From Algoriphagus aquaeductus (GTDB taxonomy: Bacteria > Bacteroidota > Bacteroidia > Cytophagales > Cyclobacteriaceae), in NCBI RefSeq assembly GCF_003253485.1, contig NZ_QKTX01000004.1:124001-188000 (forward strand): DNA of 64,000 nucleotides. The letters run 5' to 3'. Position numbers and translations under genes: made by a program. The notes under the pieces were generated by a model. It searched no databases. It had not been told where the DNA came from and saw nothing but the letters and a program-made list of their open reading frames with translations. Numbering within the stretch: position 1 is the stretch's first letter; each line of letters opens with the position of its first letter. Shown piece after piece: positions 17,986 to 26,000 of this stretch.

Positions 17986-18646
17986 ACCAAAAAATCGGGG
18001 TTTGTTGATTTTGCTTCAAATAAGCATTGGCTTTGGAAAAGTGACCGCATCCCAAAAATCCACGATGCGCAGAAAGCGGGCTAGGGTGGGGTGCTTTGAG
18101 GACAAGATGTTTGACTGGATCAATCAGATCAGCTTTCTTTTGTGCATATGCCCCCCAAAGCATGAATACTACCCCAGACCGATCTCGGTTGATACACTTG
18201 ATCACCTCATCCGTGAATGTCTCCCAGCCCCTGTTTTGATGCGAACCAGCTTGATTGGCTCGGACTGTCAAGGTGGCATTTAGCAAAAAGACCCCTTGGT
18301 CAGCCCATCTCGTGAGGTCCCCATTTGGAGGCATATCCAAACCAAGGTCTCTTTTTATCTCTTTGAAAATATTCAGAAGACTTGGAGGAAACGGTATTCC
18401 AGGCTTGACCGAAAATGAAAGTCCATGAGCTTGGTTGATTCCATGGTAAGGGTCCTGACCCAATATCACCACCTTGACCGCAGGAAGAGGGCAATGCCAA
18501 AAAGCATTAAAAATCTCCTTTCCCGGAGGGAAAACTTGATTGGATTGATACTCTTGTTTTACAAAATGTGTTAGTTCTTTGAAAAAGTCAGCCTGAAAAA
18601 TCTCATTTAATGAGTTTTTCCAACTATCTTCAATTTTCACTTCCAT
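17984..18646 (-). CDS. ung: Uracil-DNA glycosylase
   Basis: The enzyme excises uracil from DNA and so starts base-excision repair of deaminated cytosine. The water-activating motif GQDPYHGINQAHGLSFSV (about residues 63-80) and the Leu/His loop HPSPLSAHRGF are diagnostic of family 1 UDG. The 220-residue length is normal. It is convergent with the parA operon and appears monocistronic. Confidence 0.97.
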   Translation of the reverse strand: MEVKIEDSWKNSLNEIFQADFFKELTHFVKQEYQSNQVFPPGKEIFNAFWHCPLPAVKVVILGQDPYHGINQAHGLSFSVKPGIPFPPSLLNIFKEIKRDLGLDMPPNGDLTRWADQGVFLLNATLTVRANQAGSHQNRGWETFTDEVIKCINRDRSGVVFMLWGAYAQKKADLIDPVKHLVLKAPHPSPLSAHRGFLGCGHFSKANAYLKQNQQTPIFW

Positions 18647-18708
18647 GGATTAGTTATTGATTTGAAATTAAGAACTTGTAACTTATCGGCTCAAAAATAC
18701 ATTATGAA

Positions 18709-19095
18709 ATGGTAACAGCTGTAACAAAAGGCATCCAAGTCAGTGTGGAAGTCACCTATCAGGCTGAGTTTTCCAATCCTCACCAACATCATTATGTTTT
18801 TACCTACAAGGTAACTATTGCAAATAAAAGCAAGCAAACTTTTCAACTCCTCCGAAGAAGGTGGGAGATATATGATGCCGCTGAAGCTCCGAAAATTGTA
18901 GAAGGAATGGGAGTTGTAGGACAACAGCCGGTTCTGGAACCAGGCGAATCCCATACTTATGTCTCTGGTTGCAACCTTAAATCCGGCTTGGGGAAAATGA
19001 AAGGGGTTTTTACAATGGAAAAATTATTCGACGGCAAACTCATTGATGTTTCCATCCCTGAATTTCAAATGATTGCGAATATTTTCCATAATTGA
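18709..19095 (+). CDS. apaG: ApaG/DUF525-domain protein
   Basis: A 128-residue beta-sandwich protein of the ApaG family. The family pattern is clear in FTYKVTIANKSKQTFQLLRRRW, a GxGVVGQQPVLEPGESHTY segment, and G.MKGVF near the C-terminus. Biochemical function is not established for most ApaG proteins; in Salmonella ApaG is linked to Co2+ resistance. An ATG 5 bp upstream is out of frame and closes at once, so 18709 is the start. Its TGA overlaps the TTG of the next gene. Confidence 0.9.
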   Translation: MVTAVTKGIQVSVEVTYQAEFSNPHQHHYVFTYKVTIANKSKQTFQLLRRRWEIYDAAEAPKIVEGMGVVGQQPVLEPGESHTYVSGCNLKSGLGKMKGVFTMEKLFDGKLIDVSIPEFQMIANIFHN

Positions 19096-19877
19096 TTTTG
19101 AGGAAATTCATTTTTCCGGCCATTGCATATATTCACTACTGGCTAAAAAAAGAAGATCTATACAGTCAACAATCCTCCCACATCCATGCGATCTATTCAG
19201 GCTTGCTTCAATATTTGAAATCTCAGCCTGACGGAGATTCAGAGATAGAGCAAGTTCGGAACAAACTGCTTTCTGATACCCGAATAATTGAGGTAAATGA
19301 CTTGGGAGCCGGGTCTAAAAAAGTGTCAGATCCCAAAAGGCAAGTCGGAAAAATAACCAGACATTCTACGAGTAGCGCCAAGTATGGTGTTCTTTACCAA
19401 TATTTCTGTGCGTTGACCCCAGCCACTTACGTTTTGGAGTTGGGGACCTGCATGGGAATTGGCACGAGATACCTTGCCAAAGTGACTCAGGGTAATCTGT
19501 GGACGATTGAAGGAGCTGCTGAGATCCAGCGTATCGCGAAAGAATCCACTCTACCCGGTAATGTGGAATTTATAACGGGAGACATCCATTCCCTCTTACC
19601 GGATTTGTTAGCGGATTTGCCTCAGCTGGATTTTGCCCTCATTGATGCCAATCATACGTTGGAAGGAACGCTCTTTGCTTTTCAGCAATGCCTTAAAAAG
19701 ATTCATCCCAAAAGCATTCTGGCCATTGGAGATATTCATTGGTCAGAAGAAATGGAGAAGGCATGGGACCAAATCAAGCATAGCCCTTCTGTGGCACTCA
19801 CCATGGATTTTTACGAATGTGGAATAGTGTTTTTTGAATATTCCGGCCCCAAAAGTCACCTTACCCTAGCTGTTTGA
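19092..19877 (+). CDS. SAM-dependent methyltransferase (class I)
   Basis: A 261-residue class I methyltransferase. The SAM-binding motif I is VLELGTCMGIGTRYLAK (near residues 115-131), followed by LWTIEGAAE (acidic ribose contact) and FALIDANHTLEG. A catechol-O-methyltransferase-like layout is possible, but the substrate is unknown. The start is an overlapping TTG (TTGA) inside the apaG stop, implying coupling; an ATG is not available near the N-terminus. It converges with the next methyltransferase, with 12 bp of overlap at the 3' ends. Confidence 0.82.
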   Translation: MILRKFIFPAIAYIHYWLKKEDLYSQQSSHIHAIYSGLLQYLKSQPDGDSEIEQVRNKLLSDTRIIEVNDLGAGSKKVSDPKRQVGKITRHSTSSAKYGVLYQYFCALTPATYVLELGTCMGIGTRYLAKVTQGNLWTIEGAAEIQRIAKESTLPGNVEFITGDIHSLLPDLLADLPQLDFALIDANHTLEGTLFAFQQCLKKIHPKSILAIGDIHWSEEMEKAWDQIKHSPSVALTMDFYECGIVFFEYSGPKSHLTLAV

Positions 19878-20453
19878 TTTTCTCAAAATCATAAATAGTT
19901 CAGAACCATCTCTTGGCCCAACAGAATTGGTACAGGCTTCAAATTTTTCGAATTCGAAGAAATCTTTGAAGTATCCGATATATTCTTCCCTGCTCCCACC
20001 AAAAGGCGGCCCTCCAGCAAATTCTCTGTCAAACAGGACCCCAACCAGCTTACCCCCGGGTTTAAGAAGATCAAACATTTTAGCAGCATACTTCTTTCTC
20101 AACTCAGGATTTAAGGCACAAAAGAAGGTTTGTTCGAGAATAAGGTCGTATGCTCCATCATGCAAAAAGAAATCTTCATGGTGGACCTGAGATTTGGGAA
20201 AGAAAGGATGATCTTTCAAAAATCCATCAATCGGCACAGAAGATATATCAAGTAAATGCACATTGCGCAAGCCCAAATCGTAGGCTGCAGCCACTTCATA
20301 GGCATTTCCTCCTCCTGGAATCAAGATCGACAAATCCTTATTCTCAATTTGGCAAAGATATTGATAAAGTGGAGGTGAGGGAGATCCCAGGTCCCAACCG
20401 ATGTTCCCCTCTCGATAGCGAGAAGTCCAGAAATTTTCGTCTAAGTTCACCAT
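19866..20453 (-). CDS. Thiopurine-S-methyltransferase-family methyltransferase
   Basis: A 195-residue SAM-dependent methyltransferase of the TPMT-like family. The family opening is visible: FWTSRYREGNIGWDLGSPSP, then LIPGGGNAYEVAAAYDLG for SAM binding, and a GAYDLILEQTFFCALNPE segment typical of bacterial TPMT homologues. The ATG at 20453 (MVNLDENFW) is chosen because the longer frame to 20498 would overlap the divergent gene's start. Bacterial members can act on thiol, selenium or tellurium substrates; which one applies here is unknown. Confidence 0.85.
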   Translation of the reverse strand: MVNLDENFWTSRYREGNIGWDLGSPSPPLYQYLCQIENKDLSILIPGGGNAYEVAAAYDLGLRNVHLLDISSVPIDGFLKDHPFFPKSQVHHEDFFLHDGAYDLILEQTFFCALNPELRKKYAAKMFDLLKPGGKLVGVLFDREFAGGPPFGGSREEYIGYFKDFFEFEKFEACTNSVGPRDGSELFMILRKSNS

Positions 20454-20478
20454 AGCATAAGCCCTTTCAGACACAATT

Positions 20479-21408
20479 ATGAGCGCTAATTTTAACAACG
20501 AATCAAGTCCAAAAAAAGATCAAAGCAAGAATATTATCATTATTGTCCTTGTTCTTTTGGTGATCATCAGCGGGATCAAACTGTACACCGACTATGTAGA
20601 CCGGACCAAAAAGACAGAAGAAATTCTGTTGCTTTCCACTGAAAACAATGAACTCAACAAGCGATTGGATTCTGTCACCTATCAGCTGGACCTCAGGATT
20701 CAAGAAATCGAAAAGTTAGGCGGAGATGTCAAAGCCCTTGAAGCAGTCAGAGACCAATTGATTGCTGAACGAAACTCGGCCAAACAACGGAGTAATTCTG
20801 AAATTGCGGCCTTGAACTCCAAAATAAACAATCTGAATGGGCTGCTAGCCGAAAAAGATCAGGAGATCCTTCAATTGCGGGCGGCCAATCAGCAGCTTTT
20901 TGCCGAAAACCAGGATTTGAAAACAACGCAAGCCCAAATTGAAGAAGAGGTAGCTCAACTCAATATCCAGAAACAAAATCTTCAGGCAAAAGTGGATGTC
21001 GCTTCCATGCTCAAAGCTGAAAACATTGTGATCGCAGCGGTGAACTCAAGAGGCAAAGAACGTGTCGAAACCACCAAAGATTTCCGAAACAAACAAATCG
21101 AACGCCTCAAGGTAAGTTTCAAATTGAGTGACAACAAGGTGGCCGAAAAAGGTCCGAGAAACGTTTTTGTACAGGTACTCGGTCCCAACAACCAACCCAT
21201 TTTTGATGTGGCCAAAGGGTCAGGTACCTTCATGATCAATGGAGAGGAACAGTTTTATACTTCCAAACAAGACATCATATTTGATAACACCGGCCAAACA
21301 CTCACTTTTTTCTATGAAAAAGGATCAGACTATGCTTCCGGAAGTCATGAGATCAAAATCTTTGTCGACAACTATCAAATCGGATCAAAATCATTTGTGG
21401 TGAAGTAG
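20479..21408 (+). CDS. Coiled-coil inner-membrane protein
   Basis: A 309-residue protein with one transmembrane helix (about residues 19-36, IIIIVLVLLVIISGIKLY). A long coiled coil follows (residues 45-185; LLSTENNELNKRL, EIAALNSKINNLNGLL, QILQLRAANQQLFAENQ), and then a C-terminal beta-rich domain (about 205-309). It may be anchored in the inner membrane with its coil in the periplasm. Such proteins are common in Bacteroidota but I know of no assigned role. It diverges from the TPMT gene with only 25 bp between starts. Confidence 0.75.
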   Translation: MSANFNNESSPKKDQSKNIIIIVLVLLVIISGIKLYTDYVDRTKKTEEILLLSTENNELNKRLDSVTYQLDLRIQEIEKLGGDVKALEAVRDQLIAERNSAKQRSNSEIAALNSKINNLNGLLAEKDQEILQLRAANQQLFAENQDLKTTQAQIEEEVAQLNIQKQNLQAKVDVASMLKAENIVIAAVNSRGKERVETTKDFRNKQIERLKVSFKLSDNKVAEKGPRNVFVQVLGPNNQPIFDVAKGSGTFMINGEEQFYTSKQDIIFDNTGQTLTFFYEKGSDYASGSHEIKIFVDNYQIGSKSFVVK

Positions 21409-21432
21409 TCCGACCACAGCACTTGCTATAAG

Positions 21433-21456
21433 GCCTCTCCACGGAGAGGCTTTTTT
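21433..21456 (+). terminator. Terminator of the coiled-coil protein gene
   Basis: The stem GCCTCTCC / GGAGAGGC with a 2-base loop is followed by six T residues. Confidence 0.85.
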
Positions 21457-21485
21457 GATTTTATCCCGGTGATTTTTGACAAATG

Positions 21486-21517
21486 TTTGGATTACAGGCC
21501 TGATTCCTCTACTTTTG
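21486..21517 (+). promoter_or_regulatory. Bacteroidota-type promoter of rpsF-rpsR-rplI
   Basis: TTTG at 21486-21489 and TACTTTTG at 21510-21517 are separated by 20 bp. The distance to the rpsF ATG is about 40 bp, as expected for a strong ribosomal-protein promoter. Confidence 0.7.
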
Positions 21518-21556
21518 CGGTCTGTTTATACAAATTTCCTAAAACACATTAAAAAA

Positions 21557-21925
21557 ATGTTCCAAAGAAGTTACGAGACGGTATTCATTTTAACTCCCGT
21601 TTTGTCTGATGTTCAGATGAAGGATACTGTCGACAAGTTTGTGAACTTGTTAAAAGAAGAGGGGGCAGATGTGATCAATGTGGAAAACTGGGGTCTTAAG
21701 AAGATGGCTTATCCTATCGAAAAGAAGACGACAGGTTTCTACGTATTGGTAGAGTTCAAGGCTGATCCGACTATCATCCGCAAGTTTGAACTGGAGTTCA
21801 GACGTGATGAGAAAGTGATGAGATTCCTTACTACTGTATTGGACAAACACGCGATCGTGTATGCCGAAAGAAGAAGAAAAGGAGAATTTAACAAAAAAGC
21901 AGAAGCTAAGGAGGAGCAAGCCTAA
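21557..21925 (+). CDS. rpsF: 30S ribosomal protein S6
   Basis: S6 binds the central domain of 16S rRNA together with S18. The 122-residue protein starts [14 protein letters not shown] and has the family segment [22 protein letters not shown], then [17 protein letters not shown] chose the ATG at 21557; an in-frame start further upstream would lie before the promoter -7 box. The TAA overlaps the rpsR ATG (TAATG). Confidence 0.96.
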   Translation: MFQRSYETVFILTPVLSDVQMKDTVDKFVNLLKEEGADVINVENWGLKKMAYPIEKKTTGFYVLVEFKADPTIIRKFELEFRRDEKVMRFLTTVLDKHAIVYAERRRKGEFNKKAEAKEEQA

Positions 21926-22176
21926 TGACACTAGTAAACGAACCTATCAACAGAGGCGAAATCAGAAAGAAGTATTGCCGCTTCAAGAAGCATGGAATCA
22001 AGTACATCGACTACAAAGATCCAAACTTCCTTTTGAAATTCGTAAATGAGCAAGGCAAGATCCTTCCTAGAAGACTTACCGGCAACTCTGCGAAATATCA
22101 GAGAAAAGTAGCTCAGGCTATCAAGAAAGCAAGACATTTGGCGTTGTTGCCATTCGTAACCGATGGTTTGAAATAA
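21925..22176 (+). CDS. rpsR: 30S ribosomal protein S18
   Basis: An 83-residue basic ribosomal protein. The signature [22 protein letters not shown] and the following [20 protein letters not shown] are diagnostic for S18. It is coupled to rpsF by overlapping stop and start codons; rplI follows after 39 bp. Confidence 0.96.
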   Translation: MTLVNEPINRGEIRKKYCRFKKHGIKYIDYKDPNFLLKFVNEQGKILPRRLTGNSAKYQRKVAQAIKKARHLALLPFVTDGLK

Positions 22177-22215
22177 TTCGGTCTTGTATCGTTCAATCAA
22201 AAAAGATCATTACAA

Positions 22216-22659
22216 ATGGAAATCATTCTAAAAACGGACATCAAAGGTCTTGGATACAAAAATGACTTGGTAGATGTAAAGCCAGGTTATGGTAGAAATT
22301 ACCTCATTCCTCAAGGTTTTGCTGTACTTGCTACAGGATCAAATAAGAAAATCCTCGCTGAAAACATCAAGCAGGCTGCTCATAAAGCTGAAAAGATCAA
22401 AACTGAAGCTGAAAATATCGCAGCAAAACTTGCTGAAGTAACGCTTGAGATCAAAGCCAAAATTGGCGATTCTGGAAAAATCTTCGGAAAAGTAACTACG
22501 CTTCAGATTTCTGATGCATTAGCTACTCAAGGTTTTGATATCGACAGAAAGAAAATCGCAATCACCACGCCTGTTGAAGGTGCAGGTGAATTCACTGCGG
22601 AAGTTGATCTTCACAGAGAAGTGAAAACTAAAGTGAAATTTGTAGTAGTAGGAGAATAA
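22216..22659 (+). CDS. rplI: 50S ribosomal protein L9
   Basis: L9 binds 23S rRNA through its N-terminal domain and extends a long helix to a C-terminal domain. The 147-residue product has the N-terminal signature DVKPGYGRNYLIPQGFA (about residues 19-35), a charged central helix, and the C-terminal GKIFGKVTTLQISDAL region. It is the third gene of the rpsF operon and is followed by a strong terminator. Confidence 0.96.
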   Translation: MEIILKTDIKGLGYKNDLVDVKPGYGRNYLIPQGFAVLATGSNKKILAENIKQAAHKAEKIKTEAENIAAKLAEVTLEIKAKIGDSGKIFGKVTTLQISDALATQGFDIDRKKIAITTPVEGAGEFTAEVDLHREVKTKVKFVVVGE

Positions 22660-22680
22660 TCCGACATACGAACCAAGGAA

Positions 22681-22718
22681 AAGGCCCGTGAAATCAAATT
22701 TCACGGGCCTTTCGTTTT
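22681..22718 (+). terminator. Bidirectional terminator after rplI
   Basis: AAGGCCCGTGAAAT / ATTTCACGGGCCTT flanked by T residues and A residues. It serves rplI and probably also the convergent 80-residue gene. Confidence 0.88.
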
Positions 22719-22727
22719 TGGTCGAAA

Positions 22728-22970
22728 TTAAGCAAGCGCCTTTTCTAGATCTTCCACCAGCTTTTTAGCGACAGCTTTACTGTTTTGGTCTCTGGCCACT
22801 TTGAAGGCTTCCAAGGCCTTGCCGGCTTTCTCAGTGACCCCTACCGGATTTCCGTCATTTTGATAACTTACCCAGCACCAGCTCAATTCTGAAGCCAATT
22901 CAGTTTGTTTGATTTTTTCCAGTTTACCGATGACTTCAGCCACCACTTTTTCCATTTTTACTGCATTCAT
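22728..22970 (-). CDS. Small conserved-looking helical protein, function unknown
   Basis: An 80-residue, mostly helical cytosolic protein (KMEKVVAEVIGKLEKIKQ, VTEKAGKALEAFKVA, AVAKKLVEDLEKAL) with a central Trp pair (SWCWVSY). No family is recognised. I take the ATG at 22970 rather than a TTG ten codons upstream. It converges with rplI, shares its terminator and appears monocistronic. Confidence 0.65.
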   Translation of the reverse strand: MNAVKMEKVVAEVIGKLEKIKQTELASELSWCWVSYQNDGNPVGVTEKAGKALEAFKVARDQNSKAVAKKLVEDLEKALA

Positions 22971-23217
22971 AACGCTATGATTTGTTGATTTAGTTTTCAA
23001 ATTTTCAACAAATGAATGTAAAAAATCGAAACATTACAAAGTAAATGATTGATTATTAACATAATTACAATTTTCAATCGATTTCGAAACGAAAAAATCT
23101 TTACTCCATAGAGAATAACCTTGCTGTATCAATCCAAATACCCACCGACAGACTTTGAAATTTTGTCTCTGAATTCAAGGATTTTAGATTCATATCCTAA
23201 AAAACTTTGGAATCCGG

Positions 23218-23249
23218 TTTGGAAAAAATAACTCATCGCTCTACCTTTG
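23218..23249 (+). promoter_or_regulatory. Bacteroidota-type promoter of tRNA-Gln
   Basis: TTTG at 23218-23221 and TACCTTTG at 23242-23249 are separated by 20 bp, about 40 bp before the mature tRNA 5' end. Confidence 0.65.
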
Positions 23250-23288
23250 TGACACTTTAAAGGAATCAGCAAGGATTTCTTCACAAAC

Positions 23289-23361
23289 TGATCCATGGTG
23301 TAACTGGCAACACGTCTGATTTTGGTTCAGAAGAGTCTAGGTTCGAGCCCTAGTGGATCAA
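23289..23361 (+). tRNA. tRNA-Gln (anticodon UUG)
   Basis: All four stems can be drawn by eye: acceptor TGATCCA / TGGATCA (23289-23295 with 23354-23360), D stem GTGT / ACAC, anticodon stem TCTGA / TCAGA, and T stem CTAGG / CCTAG with the TTCGAGC loop. The anticodon is TTG at 23322-23324, which reads CAA (and by wobble CAG) glutamine codons. The discriminator is A and the 3' CCA is not encoded, which fits the presence of cca in the window. A terminator follows directly. Confidence 0.93.
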
Positions 23362-23364
23362 CAA

Positions 23365-23396
23365 AACCTCCTCAATAGGGAGGTTTTTTATTTTTA
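23365..23396 (+). terminator. Terminator of tRNA-Gln
   Basis: The stem AACCTCC / GGAGGTT with a TCAATAG-type loop is followed by a T run. It starts 4 bp after the tRNA. Confidence 0.85.
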
Positions 23397-23402
23397 TCCG
23401 CT

Positions 23403-24131
23403 TTAGATTTTGGATTGCCATCTCAGTCGATAACAATTCATTGCATACCGTCCCAGGTGATCCGTGAGTTTATAGTTTGCGATAGCACCTACAGGAGCTC
23501 CAATCACAGGAATCAACTGAGCCAACTTGGCCAAATCGATGTAGTCACGATAATCCAACTGGAACGTCTTCCAGTCAAATTCACTGAAACTTTTGGGCAA
23601 ATCTTTTTGATAGACCTCCCAGTTTTCGATAAGTCCGATGAGTTCATTTCTACGCTTCTGACTCGAAAAGCTCAACTGAAACACATATAGCAGGAATAAT
23701 CGCTCTTGGTAGGATTTGGCATCATATCCATAAAGGGCGGCTATATCAAAAAGCATTTTCATTTTGATGGTCAAAAAAGCCGGAAAATCTGCTAAGCCTA
23801 ACAATATCCCACCAGCTCCGGTAAGCCCTCCTTCCACTGAGGCCGTGTTTCGGTACCACTTGATCCTATTTCTGATCTGGAGCTCTCTTTGCATCAGTGA
23901 AAGCGACTCTTCCGGCTTTGGTTTAACCCAATCCGAACCTACCAACACTGCCTTTACCATATTTTCAATGGCAATAGAAATGGCTTTATGGATTTTCTCA
24001 GGGATCCAGGAATTAATTTTACCCTGAATCCCATGCGATAGTCTACCAAAAATGCTTGGTGATTTCTTCACCTCCAAGAGCCAAAGACTTAACTCTGCCT
24101 CCAAATAGTGGTAATAATTTTCGTCAGCCAT
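23403..24131 (-). CDS. EcsC-family protein
   Basis: A 242-residue protein of the EcsC family. The family core GGLTGAGGILLGLADFPAFL (near residues 103-122) is followed by an amphipathic/hydrophobic segment. The C-terminus has IPVIGAPVGAIANYKLTDHL, another recognised EcsC segment. EcsC is named from the Bacillus ecsABC locus and is often membrane-associated; its biochemical role is not known. No EcsAB transporter is present here. It diverges from the dienelactone hydrolase gene. Confidence 0.87.
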   Translation of the reverse strand: MADENYYHYLEAELSLWLLEVKKSPSIFGRLSHGIQGKINSWIPEKIHKAISIAIENMVKAVLVGSDWVKPKPEESLSLMQRELQIRNRIKWYRNTASVEGGLTGAGGILLGLADFPAFLTIKMKMLFDIAALYGYDAKSYQERLFLLYVFQLSFSSQKRRNELIGLIENWEVYQKDLPKSFSEFDWKTFQLDYRDYIDLAKLAQLIPVIGAPVGAIANYKLTDHLGRYAMNCYRLRWQSKI

Positions 24132-24212
24132 GCTATAGATGCGTCATTGATCAAACTTATTGATGAACCTGAAGTTTACATTACATTGTTCCCCGAATTA
24201 ACCCTTTTAACT

Positions 24213-25085
24213 ATGTTCAAACCAATCATCTCCTTAATTCTTTTTCTGATTAGTTGGATATTTTGGCCAAAAGCTAATCAAGAGAATCCATCATCCGATC
24301 CCTTTTCTGGGATTACCGTTTGTCATTCTTACAACGATGACATGGCCCAGTTTGTAAATGAACCAGGATTTGCGGCCTTTCACCCCGCTCCTACTGATTT
24401 GGACTTCCAAGGCAAAGGAAGTATGACCACTTTTTCTACTCCTGACGGAGGGAATGCTTCAGGATACCTCATCAAAGCCAGTGTTCCTACCGACAAATGG
24501 CTGTTTGTCTATCAGGAGTGGTGGGGACTCAATGATCACATTAAGCATCAGGCAGATGTGTTTTATGATGACTTAGGAGGAAAAGTGAATGTGATCGCAT
24601 TAGACATGTACGATGGCAAAGTCACTTCAAATCCACAGGAAGCGGGGCAATTGATGCAAGGAGTGAAAGAAGAACGCCTTGAAAACATTGTGGCAGGTGC
24701 TCGATTAATGGCGGGCTCAGGAGCAAAAATCGCCAACGTAGGCTGGTGCTTTGGAGGATCTTGGTCCTTAAAATCTGCCCTGCTCAATGGGCAGCAAAAC
24801 CTTGGATCCGTGATATACTACGGTATGCCTGTTCGGGATATTGAAAAACTCAAAACACTCAATTCGGATGTTCTTGGGCTTTTTGCCACCGAACAGTACA
24901 TCTCAGAGGCTGTCATCAAGGAGTTTGCAGCAAATATGGAAACAGCAGGCAAAAAACTGACTTATAAGATTTTTCCTGCGGTCCACGGATTTTCCAACCC
25001 AAGTAATCCGCGCTATGATGAAGCGGCTAGCAAAGAGGCTTACGGATTGGCTATAACCTATCTGAAAGAAAAATTCGGAGTATAA
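24213..25085 (+). CDS. Dienelactone-hydrolase-family protein, exported
   Basis: An alpha/beta hydrolase of the dienelactone hydrolase family. The N-terminus is a membrane anchor or signal segment (MFKPIISLILFLISWIFWP). The family Cys nucleophile lies in GWCFGGSWS and the His in AVHGFSNPSNPRYD, both in the expected order. The usual acidic residue would fall in LGLFATEQYISEAV, where Glu rather than Asp is seen. I chose the ATG at 24213 because the longer frame begins inside the divergent EcsC gene. The substrate is unknown; many such proteins hydrolyse simple esters or lactones. Confidence 0.88.
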   Translation: MFKPIISLILFLISWIFWPKANQENPSSDPFSGITVCHSYNDDMAQFVNEPGFAAFHPAPTDLDFQGKGSMTTFSTPDGGNASGYLIKASVPTDKWLFVYQEWWGLNDHIKHQADVFYDDLGGKVNVIALDMYDGKVTSNPQEAGQLMQGVKEERLENIVAGARLMAGSGAKIANVGWCFGGSWSLKSALLNGQQNLGSVIYYGMPVRDIEKLKTLNSDVLGLFATEQYISEAVIKEFAANMETAGKKLTYKIFPAVHGFSNPSNPRYDEAASKEAYGLAITYLKEKFGV

Positions 25086-25110
25086 AAACCATTGCAAAAG
25101 TGTTCTGAAA

Positions 25111-25142
25111 TCAAAAAGTCTCCCCATCAGGAGACTTTTTGA
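25111..25142. terminator. Bidirectional terminator between convergent genes
   Basis: AAAAAGTCTCC / GGAGACTTTTT with a 4-base loop gives T runs on both strands, suiting both the hydrolase gene and the convergent 249-codon gene. Confidence 0.85.
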
Positions 25143-25150
25143 TTGGTAAG

Positions 25151-25900
25151 CTAATCATCAAATCCCGGCCTGATAAACTTGGGATAATTAGGAAATACTT
25201 CGATCAGTCCCTCACGCAACTTTTCAAGTAAGGCCAAAACCGCTAACAATTCTTCTTTGGGAAACAACTTGTAAAGAAATTCCCATGCTTCAAGACTTCG
25301 TTCAACGGCTATGGCAGCAATTTTTGCTGTACCCAGATCACTTCGCTCCTCATCGGGATACTGATCCCAGAAACCGTCCATTTGGTCATGCAGCGCTCGC
25401 TTAATTTTGACAGGAATAAAGAAAAGATACCATTGGATCACCTCCAAAGCTTCCTCTGCCGATCTAAGATCAGACTCGATCGCCTCGGAGTTTTCCCTTC
25501 CCATTTCGACCCAAGATTTCCATTCCAAAAGATTTTCTTCCGGTAATTCGGAATCAAGCCAATCCTTTCCTTTTTTCCAATACTCCTCCGAAAGCTCATG
25601 TAAGGGATGGTTTTCAGCAATAACCCCCTGAGCTTCTTCCAAGGCCATTTGGGCGGCTGACTCCTCTTTTACTTCTTCGGAGTCAAGATCAATCCCCATT
25701 TCATCAGCCATTTTTTTAAGCATTTCCAGAGTCTCATTCAAATTATCTGAAACCACCTCCGGCCATTCTTTGTCCTGATTATTTGATTTCCGCCTCTCCT
25801 CTTTTTCAAAGACTCTGCAGCGGTCCGTTTGAGGACAGCGCTCACACCACCGATCGCACCAATTATAAATTCCAGGGATAAACTTTTGATTTTCTTCCAT
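25151..25900 (-). CDS. Acidic helical protein with N-terminal Cys cluster
   Basis: A 249-residue, strongly acidic and helical protein. Near the N-terminus a cluster CDRWCERCPQTDRC (C-x3-C-x2-C-x5-C, about residues 15-28) could bind zinc or an iron-sulfur cluster. The middle (about 45-130) is rich in Glu and Met. The C-terminal part (SLEAWEFLYKLFPKEELLAV) is amphipathic. No family is recognised and no enzymatic motif is seen. It lies downstream of the M14 gene on the same strand, but a terminator separates the two. Confidence 0.7.
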   Translation of the reverse strand: MEENQKFIPGIYNWCDRWCERCPQTDRCRVFEKEERRKSNNQDKEWPEVVSDNLNETLEMLKKMADEMGIDLDSEEVKEESAAQMALEEAQGVIAENHPLHELSEEYWKKGKDWLDSELPEENLLEWKSWVEMGRENSEAIESDLRSAEEALEVIQWYLFFIPVKIKRALHDQMDGFWDQYPDEERSDLGTAKIAAIAVERSLEAWEFLYKLFPKEELLAVLALLEKLREGLIEVFPNYPKFIRPGFDD

Positions 25901-25943
25901 AGTATAAAAATCTCCTAAAGAAAATTACGTTTTAGAAAGCAAA

Positions 25944-25980
25944 TAAAAAAGCCACCCAGAAATACCTGCTGAGTGGCTTT
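25944..25980 (-). terminator. Terminator of the M14 carboxypeptidase gene
   Basis: On the minus strand AAAGCCAC / GTGGCTTT surrounds an 18-base loop and is followed by six T residues. It lies just past the M14 stop at 26001. Confidence 0.7.
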
Positions 25981-26000
25981 GAAAATGAATTTTTCCAAGT

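Noticed and set aside
23289..23361. Another amino-acid identity for the tRNA
   Set aside because: The 7-base anticodon loop TTTTGGT puts TTG at the anticodon, which is Gln(UUG).
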